64,000 nucleotides of DNA from Paracoccaceae bacterium. Lineage in GTDB: Bacteria > Pseudomonadota > Alphaproteobacteria > Rhodobacterales > Rhodobacteraceae. The DNA lies in contig JAKVCO010000016.1 of the NCBI GenBank assembly GCA_022448245.1, positions 18,324 to 82,323 on the forward strand. The letters run 5' to 3'. The translations under genes were made by a program, and so were the position numbers. This document shows, piece by piece, positions 58,248 through 64,000 of this stretch (within the stretch, counting starts at the first letter, position 1; every line of letters starts with the position of its first letter). The notes beneath the pieces were generated by a model, which had not been told where the DNA came from, did not search any database, and was given only the letters and a program-made list of their open reading frames with translations.

Positions 58248-58264
58248 CTGGGGCAGCGCCCCAG
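58248..58264 (-). terminator. Hairpin after the GNAT gene
   Basis: CTGGGGC and GCCCCAG form a perfect 7-bp stem around a three-base loop, 13 bases after the GNAT stop. No T tract follows, so it may be a processing or partial terminator signal. Confidence 0.4.
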
Positions 58265-58277
58265 CGCGCCCTAACAT

Positions 58278-58697
58278 CTAGAGCGAGATTTCCATCATGC
58301 GGTGGTCGATCCCCGCATCGTCAAACACGGCGCCATAGGCGCGGTAGCCGAGCCGCTCGTAAAACGACAAAGCGCTCAGCTGAGCGCCGAGGATCGCGCG
58401 CGTAGCACCGAGCCGCCGGGCAGAGCTGTGGCACTCTTGGATGATGGCCTCGCCAATCCCTTTCCCGCGATGGTCGCGCAGCACGCAGACCCGCCCGATC
58501 TTGGCTGTCGTGCCCATGGGCAACACGCGTGCGGCGCCCACTGGATAGCCGTTCAAGGAGGCCAGAAGATGCACTGCATCCCCGTCTTTGCCGTCCACCT
58601 CGTCAGCTTCGGCAACGCCCTGTTCGTTGATAAAGACCGACCGTCGCATGGCTTGGCACGCGGTGACGTTCTGGGTTTCTGCTACTCTGACGCTCAA
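58278..58697 (-). CDS. GNAT-family N-acetyltransferase
   Basis: A 139-residue acetyltransferase with [20 protein letters not shown] as the acetyl-CoA-binding motif A and [16 protein letters not shown] as motif B. It starts at TTG 58697, which overlaps the dapE stop (TTGA). Substrate unknown. Its tight coupling to dapE suggests co-expression rather than a shared pathway. Confidence 0.85.
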   Translation of the reverse strand: MSVRVAETQNVTACQAMRRSVFINEQGVAEADEVDGKDGDAVHLLASLNGYPVGAARVLPMGTTAKIGRVCVLRDHRGKGIGEAIIQECHSSARRLGATRAILGAQLSALSFYERLGYRAYGAVFDDAGIDHRMMEISL

Positions 58698-59842
58698 GCG
58701 AAATACTCCCTCAGAACCCGCATATAGATCGCTTTGAGACTGTGCACATCTTCGAGCGGCACTCTTTCATCAACGGCATGCATTCTCTTTCCCACGAGGC
58801 CGCATTCGACGACCGGGCAATGGTGCTTCACAAAGCGCGCGTCCGAGGTCCCCCCTGATGTCGAGAGCTCCGGCACTCGGTTCGTTTCCGCCTGTACAGC
58901 CGCCTGCACGAGTTTGGAGAGATCGCCCGGCGGGGTCAGAAAGCTCTCCCCGGATATCTTCACCTGAATGTCGACAGTGACGCCGTAGGCTTCTGCCACC
59001 TTGTCGGCCTCAGCCTGCAACCACTCCGTGATGGAGGCGCCGGAGTGCAAGTCGTTGAAGCGGATGTTCACCACGCCCCGCGCCTCGGACGGGATCACGT
59101 TCGTGGCGGTGTTGTCCGTGCTCATCGACACGATCGCGAGCGTTGAAGGATCAAAATGCGCCGTCCCTTCGTCCAGCATATGCGATCCATAGGTATCCAT
59201 CAGCCGCGCCAAAGCCGTCAGCGGGTTCACCGCGAGATGCGGATAGGCTGAGTGACCCTGCACGCCCCGTATCGTGACCCAGGCGGTCATCGACCCGCGG
59301 CGTCCAATCTTGATGGCATCCCCCATCTCATTGGGGTTGGTGGGCTCGCCCACAAGGCAATCTGTCATCACCTCATCATTGGCATCCATCCAGTCCAGCA
59401 GGGCCACGGTGCCGTCGAAAGCATCGCCCTCTTCATCTCCGGTGACTGCCAGAATGATGGCGCCATCGGGTGGGGTGTCGGTGACAAAATCGATGGCGGC
59501 GGCGGTGAAGGCTGCGACCCCGCTCTTCATATCGGTGGAGCCGCGCCCGTAGAGAAAGCCGTCATGAATTTCAGCGCCAAAGGGCGGATGGGTCCATGCG
59601 GCCTCATCGCCTACGGGAACGACGTCGGTGTGACCATTGAAGCCAAAGGTGCGGGCGTGACCCTTGCCGCCCCAGCGCGCGAATAGGTTCGAGACCCCTC
59701 CCCGATCCACGCGCATGCAAAGAAATCCAGCCTCTCCGAGCTGCGCTTGCAACAGCTCCAGCGCACCTCCTTCTTCAGGGGTGACAGAGGGACAGCGTAC
59801 CAGCGCAGCGGTCAGTTCAACGGGATCGATAGGTGTTGCCAT
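58694..59842 (-). CDS. dapE: Succinyl-diaminopimelate desuccinylase
   Basis: A 382-residue M20 metallopeptidase-fold enzyme. Zinc ligands and acid/base are in [28 protein letters not shown] and [13 protein letters not shown]; late [19 protein letters not shown]. It removes succinate from N-succinyl-LL-diaminopimelate in lysine and cell-wall synthesis. ATG 59842 follows a divergent region of about 250 bases shared with the Hint gene. Confidence 0.95.
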   Translation of the reverse strand: MATPIDPVELTAALVRCPSVTPEEGGALELLQAQLGEAGFLCMRVDRGGVSNLFARWGGKGHARTFGFNGHTDVVPVGDEAAWTHPPFGAEIHDGFLYGRGSTDMKSGVAAFTAAAIDFVTDTPPDGAIILAVTGDEEGDAFDGTVALLDWMDANDEVMTDCLVGEPTNPNEMGDAIKIGRRGSMTAWVTIRGVQGHSAYPHLAVNPLTALARLMDTYGSHMLDEGTAHFDPSTLAIVSMSTDNTATNVIPSEARGVVNIRFNDLHSGASITEWLQAEADKVAEAYGVTVDIQVKISGESFLTPPGDLSKLVQAAVQAETNRVPELSTSGGTSDARFVKHHCPVVECGLVGKRMHAVDERVPLEDVHSLKAIYMRVLREYFA

Positions 59843-60088
59843 AATGCAAGCCTAGCGATGCGTCTTCCATCCTCAACCCTGCAAACACGCGGTTGGGCAA
59901 AATTTCCTATGCAAATCAGCGCATTTCGAGTATCGCTAGACGCAATGCGGGAAAACCCGTGAAAAAACAATGCCCGAGGCAGGGTAAGGGATCGAGCAGG
60001 TTCCTACAGCGGTTGGTTTTTTGAAGGCGCAGCGGGGCGCCATCTTTGCCGTTGCCATGTCCAGCGATCGGGCGAGGTGGGGCAGATT
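59843..60088. other. Divergent intergenic region between dapE and the first Hint gene
   Basis: No gene is visible. CGGGAAAACCCG near 59949 is a small hairpin followed by an A-rich stretch, and AT-rich sequence at about 59898-59930 may hold promoters. Nothing else stood out. Confidence 0.5.
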
Positions 60089-61681
60089 ATGGTCGCTGGC
60101 AACGAGATCCAGTACAATACAAGTGCGTCTGCATCCGATATGGCGGAGACCATATTCGGTGAAGGTGTCACTGTCGTCGGCGCGAGCTACACCGGCGACA
60201 ACATATCCTCTGCGATCTATTCCGACCCGAACGGGTTTTCGACAAATGTGCTGCCCTCTGAGACCGGCGTGATCCTGTCCACCGGTCAGGCGGCGAGCTT
60301 CACCACGCAGAACGCAACGCAGTCGAACGTTTCCACACAGACGTCGACGAACACGTCTGGCGAAAACAACAACGCAGATTTCAACGCCGTCGCCGGGCAA
60401 CCCACGTTTGATGCGGCCTATATGGACGTGTCCTTCACGACCGAAGCTGACTTCATCACGATGCAGTTCACCTTCGCCTCCGAGGAATACCCCGAATACA
60501 CTTCATCGATTTACAACGACGTGGTCGCGGTCTGGATCAACGGTACTTTCGTGCCCATGGCCGTGGGCAACGGCAACACATCGGTGACCAACGTCAATGA
60601 GCAAAACACGCTCAACCTGTACAACGATAACACGGGTGACCAGTTCAATACCGAGATGGACGGCTTTACCGTCACTATGTCACTGACGATCCCGGTGGTG
60701 CCGACAACCGACCCGGGCAGCCCCCAAGTCAACACGATCCGCATCGGTATCGCCGACGCCTCTGACAGCGCATGGGACTCCAACGTGCTTATCGCTGGGG
60801 ATAGCATTCAGGCCGAGCTCGTCGCCTTTGACGACAACTTCACCATCGGGACTGAGTTCACCAAGACGTTCAGCGTCCTGGGCAATGACATTGGCCCCAA
60901 TGGCGGTGTCGAAGTTACCCATATCAACGGCAACCCAGTCTCCATCGGCGACACGGTTACGTTGGCGACGGGCCAGACGATCACGCTGAACAGTGACTTC
61001 TCCTTCGATGTCACTTCCACCGATGACACGGGCGAAATGGTCTTCACCTACTCGGTGGAGGATAGCGAAGGCATCACGGACACGGCCTTTGTCACCCTCG
61101 ATACGATCCCCTGTTTCGTCGCGGGCACCCTGATCCTGACGCCCGAAGGCGAGCGCCGAATCGAAGACCTCGCGCCGGGCGATCTCGTGATGACGCATGA
61201 TAGTGGTCCCCAACCGTTGCGCTGGATTGGCAGCCGGACGATGCCTGCAGAAGGCACGCTTGCGCCTATCCGCATCGAAGAGGGCGCGCTGGGCGAACAC
61301 CGCCAGTTGCTGGTGTCACCCCAACACCGCGTGTTGATCCGCGACACTCTTTCCGAGCTTCTCTTTGGCGATTCCGAGGTTCTCGTCAGTGCCAAGCACC
61401 TCGTGAACGACAAGACGATCCGGCCAGCGGAAGGTGGGTTCGTGACCTATGTCCACCTCCTCTTCGATAGCCACGAGGTGGTCTTCTCCGAGGGGCTCGC
61501 GACCGAGAGCTTCCTGCCTGGACCGCAGACCAACGATTGCTTTGAGCAGGAAGTGCTCGACGAAATCTGCGCCATCTTCCCGGAGCTCGATCCCAAGACG
61601 GGCGATGGCTATTCGCCCTCGGCACGCCGCACGCTGAAGGCCCACGAAGCCCGCGTTCTCATGCAGGGGAGCGCTGCATGA
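60089..61681 (+). CDS. Choice-of-anchor L and Hint-domain protein
   Basis: A 530-residue acidic protein. The N-terminal 240 residues carry the choice-of-anchor L pattern (GVTVVGASYTGDNISSAIYS, TGVILSTGQA, MQFTFASEEYPEYTSSIYND). A cadherin-like/Ig segment follows (NDIGPNGGVEVTHINGNPVS). From residue 342, CFVAGTLILTPEGERRIEDL and LLVSPQHRVLIRDTLSELLF form a Hint_2 domain with its Cys nucleophile and His, common in roseobacters. There is no signal peptide, so type I secretion is possible. The downstream gene starts inside its stop codon (ATGA). GTG 60077 is an alternative start. Confidence 0.85.
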   Translation: MVAGNEIQYNTSASASDMAETIFGEGVTVVGASYTGDNISSAIYSDPNGFSTNVLPSETGVILSTGQAASFTTQNATQSNVSTQTSTNTSGENNNADFNAVAGQPTFDAAYMDVSFTTEADFITMQFTFASEEYPEYTSSIYNDVVAVWINGTFVPMAVGNGNTSVTNVNEQNTLNLYNDNTGDQFNTEMDGFTVTMSLTIPVVPTTDPGSPQVNTIRIGIADASDSAWDSNVLIAGDSIQAELVAFDDNFTIGTEFTKTFSVLGNDIGPNGGVEVTHINGNPVSIGDTVTLATGQTITLNSDFSFDVTSTDDTGEMVFTYSVEDSEGITDTAFVTLDTIPCFVAGTLILTPEGERRIEDLAPGDLVMTHDSGPQPLRWIGSRTMPAEGTLAPIRIEEGALGEHRQLLVSPQHRVLIRDTLSELLFGDSEVLVSAKHLVNDKTIRPAEGGFVTYVHLLFDSHEVVFSEGLATESFLPGPQTNDCFEQEVLDEICAIFPELDPKTGDGYSPSARRTLKAHEARVLMQGSAA

Positions 61682-62757
61682 ACTGGGTGGGCCTCGCAGA
61701 TGCCGAAGGCGCGCAGTTCGACCTGACAGGGCTCGCCAACCGGACGCGCCGTCGCGCGGCAAAGGTTACCGAGGCCCCCGGCGCTTTGGCGAACCGCGGC
61801 ACGTTGCTGATGGAAGCAGACGTGGCCCAGTTCACCGTTCCCAGAGAACTCATCACCCATGCCCTTGGCGCGAGCTATGGGTTGAGCATTGCATTTGGCG
61901 AAGCTGATGGTCTCGACTTCGACCTGTCGCTGGGCCGTTCAACATGGTCTGAGACGCTACCGCTGCGGATCACTGACGAACTTCAGGTGGTGCGAATTTC
62001 ATACGCGTGGGATGTCGCGTCGCGCGCCGCGGTCCTCTCTGTTTATCAACCGCGTAGTCAGCATCTCGCGCAGGTGCTCATTACCGATCCGCGCCCGATG
62101 CCGCTGGCTGCGCTCCGCAGCCTTGTCCATGACGCACCCGATATGTGCCGCGCCAATGAAATCAGCTTCTTGGCGCTGTCGCGCGAATTCGAACCAGCTG
62201 GCGCTATGCCCGGCCTCGATCGGCGCACGCTTATCGATACGTCCCGCGGCCCGCGCCGCATCTCGGAGATCGCGGCCGGTGATCTGGTCTACACGGCAGA
62301 TGGTGACCGCCGCGAGGTGATCTCCACGGTGAGCCGCGTGCTACCGGCGCGAGGCTCCTTCGCACCTTACAACTTGCACGCGCCCTACCTTGGGCTGGAG
62401 CGGGACTTACTCGTGAGCGGCGAGACCCTGATCGAGTTGCAGGGCTCGGATGTGGAGTATCTGCTGGGCGTAGAACAGGTGTTGGCGCAGGCGTCCCAGG
62501 TCGGAGACCGCGCCTATCTCGGTGAGGACCAGTCGACCGCCACGTACCACCAGCTCATCCTCGAGGAGCCGGAGTTGCTCGACGCCAGTATCGGCGTGTT
62601 GAGCCTAAACCTGTGCGCGGCGCAACCCAACGGGTTGGCTGCGGCGACGACGCTTTGGGCTGACGTCGGAGGCCGTGTGGCGCGCCACATCGGCGATCCG
62701 CTGCCTCTCGCGCGGCTTTACGAAGTCATCACGCTGAACGCGGCCCGCGCGGCCTAG
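61678..62757 (+). CDS. Degenerate Hint-domain protein
   Basis: A 359-residue protein translated with the preceding Hint gene (ATGA overlap). Residues 1-170 look like a beta-rich binding domain (LLMEADVAQFTVPRELITHA, LGASYGLSIAFGEADGLDFD). The segment MPGLDRRTLIDTSRGPRRIS followed by EIAAGDLVYTADGDRREV aligns with the start of the upstream Hint domain, but the Cys is replaced by Gly and the block-B His by Thr (LLVSGETLIEL). Self-cleavage is therefore unlikely. It may assist or bind the active partner. Confidence 0.8.
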   Translation: MNWVGLADAEGAQFDLTGLANRTRRRAAKVTEAPGALANRGTLLMEADVAQFTVPRELITHALGASYGLSIAFGEADGLDFDLSLGRSTWSETLPLRITDELQVVRISYAWDVASRAAVLSVYQPRSQHLAQVLITDPRPMPLAALRSLVHDAPDMCRANEISFLALSREFEPAGAMPGLDRRTLIDTSRGPRRISEIAAGDLVYTADGDRREVISTVSRVLPARGSFAPYNLHAPYLGLERDLLVSGETLIELQGSDVEYLLGVEQVLAQASQVGDRAYLGEDQSTATYHQLILEEPELLDASIGVLSLNLCAAQPNGLAAATTLWADVGGRVARHIGDPLPLARLYEVITLNAARAA

Positions 62758-63086
62758 TCTTCGAAGAAGGGCGTAACCTGCGCCACGATCACGGCATTCT
62801 CGGCCAAGGCGCGATCCATCAGCGCGCGCTCTTCATCGGGGATATCGTGACCTTCCTTGAGCCGCTCCTCTAGCGTCCCGTAGCCTGAGACATCGAGCGG
62901 CGCCATTTCTGCCTGTTTGAGGATCGCCACGCTTTCGCGCACGGCCTCTGCCTCGTCCACGCCAGAGGCGTAGAGCATCAGAGCTGCGCCGGTCGCCTTC
63001 TCGGGGAGGCCATCACCGGCCTTGCGGCCCACTTCGACGAGCAGCGTGTATACTTGATGGGGCTTCTTCGGCTTTTTCTCGGTCAT
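62754..63086 (-). CDS. Hypothetical protein, 110 residues
   Basis: A soluble, acidic, mostly helical protein (HQVYTLLVEVGRKAGDGLPE, ALMLYASGVDEAEAVRESVA, ALMDRALAENAVIVAQVTPF). I do not recognise the family. It is convergent with the Hint pair, overlapping by 4 bases, and lies 38 bases downstream of the YHYH gene on the minus strand. The start ATG 63086 is good. Confidence 0.7.
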   Translation of the reverse strand: MTEKKPKKPHQVYTLLVEVGRKAGDGLPEKATGAALMLYASGVDEAEAVRESVAILKQAEMAPLDVSGYGTLEERLKEGHDIPDEERALMDRALAENAVIVAQVTPFFED

Positions 63087-63124
63087 GGCGTTTCATCGGA
63101 GATGACCGCGCCCTTGGCAAGCCC

Positions 63125-63940
63125 TCAGCCGCGTCGAGGTGGCGGAGGGCCGTGGCGCCCGTCCGGACGACCCCCCTCCCTGCCGCGTCCGATGAAGCCG
63201 GAACTGACGGTGCCTTTGAAGCAGCGCGGAAAGAACGGATAAGTGTCGGTGGCAAAGTACATGTACTGGCCGTTGACCATGGCGCCGTTGCATTCATCCA
63301 AACTGCCGGAACCGGCGACGTATTCGTAATCCTCCTCATAAGTGCCGTCATGCGCGCCACCGGGGCCAGAGGCGCGTTTCCCAGATTTCAGCTGCCAGGA
63401 GGATTGAGCCCGATCGTATGCGTAGTGAATTTCAAAGCCGTCGGCGGTGTACCTGGTCAGTGTCGCACCACCCTGTTCCGCAAGCGCCGAGGGCACTGCG
63501 TGATAGTGATACATGCCGCGTTCATCGACATGGGCATTCTGGGGATCCATACGCAGCAAACCGCCCATGCCCTCTACCCGCCAACCGGAACTCCTGTCCC
63601 TCGAAAAGCCGTTCCGGCCAGACGGGCCATAGTACTCAGCCGTGCCCGGGCGGAACGGGATGCCCGCCAGCGATACCTCCGACGTTTGAACATTGCGCGT
63701 CACTTTGCCGGTCCGGATCGGGGTCGCATCGATGCAAAAGCTATGGTTGTGTTCTTGCAGGGAGGCACGAGCGCGAAACGGGCCGTAGCTGTGGTTCGGT
63801 ACCCGTCCGAGGTAATGCAGCGCTCGTCGCCCTTGATGGTGATCTCGGCGTCAGCCTGCGCGGCACTTGCTGCAATCAGCGTGAGAGTGACAGCGGCGGC
63901 GATGGTCTTCCTGGCAAGGCTCCCTAGGCTCAGGACTCAT
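63125..63940 (-). pseudogene. Secreted YHYH-domain protein with two frame changes
   Basis: The body reads, on the minus strand, VPNHSYGPFRARASLQEHNH, then FCIDATPIRTGKVTRNVQTS and the MYHYHAVPSALAEQ motif that names the family, with a Gly/Arg/Pro-rich tail. A signal peptide (LARKTIAAAVTLTLIAASAA, QADAEITIKGDERCITSDG) lies in another frame just before; one added base in the GGG at about 63807 would join it to VPNHSYG. The only good start, ATG 63940, is in the frame of the body, so a second change lies at about 63918. The start overlaps the upstream membrane protein's stop. Sequencing error is possible. Confidence 0.65.
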
Positions 63941-64000
63941 AGCCAGTAAATTACGAGAGCTGCGAGGGCGATGGCGGACAGGAAGACCTTCGGGCATCTG
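63937..64000 (-). CDS. C-terminus of a membrane protein, cut by the window edge
   Basis: The minus strand reads RCPKVFLSAIALAALVIYWL and stops with TGA at 63939-63937, a terminal membrane helix. The rest lies outside the window. The TGA overlaps the ATG of the YHYH gene (ATGA). Confidence 0.5.
   Translation of the reverse strand, partial: RCPKVFLSAIALAALVIYWL

Overview
This is a 64 kb stretch of chromosome from an alphaproteobacterium, most likely a marine member of the Rhodobacteraceae (Roseobacter group). The case rests on the dnaA-dnaN-recF-gyrB block beside rpsT, the mutM/ubiE/ubiB cluster next to it, a serC-type leader RNA before serC-serA, proteins with Hint domains, GC-rich codon use, and a dense cluster of GANTC (CcrM-type) sites before dnaA. 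I see no rRNA or tRNA genes, prophage, insertion sequence or CRISPR array. It is mostly a housekeeping region with small accessory patches.

Layout. 0-4.3 kb: a LysR regulator (cut by the window edge) diverges from two damaged secreted-protein genes, a zinc alcohol dehydrogenase and a KduD-like dehydrogenase. 4.3-8.3 kb: a large CheB-CheR-PAS-HWE sensor kinase with a broken response-regulator gene after it. 8.4-10.4 kb: a kynurenine formamidase-like hydrolase and kynureninase. 10.4-13.7 kb (minus): ubiE-ubiB-glycosyltransferase. 13.8-16.6 kb: membrane protein, mutM, crotonase, rpsT. 16.6-25.5 kb: regulatory region, dnaA, dnaN, recF, LysE exporter, desaturase, a small PAS/chemoreceptor-tip protein on the minus strand, gyrB. 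25.6-31.3 kb: broken metallo-beta-lactamase-fold gene, EEP lipoprotein, hemerythrin, trhO, then pncA and pncB with a possible structured RNA between them. 31.3-38.7 kb: amino-alcohol kinase/phospho-lyase pair, arfB, aldo/keto reductase, aminotransferase, lactonase-like hydrolase, SDR, a tiny gene with an extreme Shine-Dalgarno sequence, and yhhQ. 38.8-46.7 kb: mepA, MFS transporter, thioesterase, yggT, recQ, yaaA, thiolase, MarR. 46.8-50.7 kb: homogentisate pathway operon (hmgA, two tiny membrane proteins, fahA, a third small membrane protein) and a phosphatase. 50.8-54.6 kb: complete phosphoserine route (serC-serA diverging from serB). 54.6-59.8 kb: lytic transglycosylase, RNase R, GNAT, dapE. 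59.8-64 kb: two overlapping Hint-domain genes, a small unknown, a frameshifted YHYH protein and the tail of a membrane protein.

Theme. Core genes are intact, but four dispensable genes carry frameshifts or stops (269-1455, 4284-4741, 25604-26542, 63125-63940) and one lacks a stop (1455 onward). This may be real decay or indel error in the assembly; only the nonsense codon in the response regulator argues directly for decay. The least explained signals are the 18-codon gene at 37925-37981, whose ribosome-binding region is complementary to 18 bases of the 16S rRNA 3' end, and the foldable RNA before pncB.
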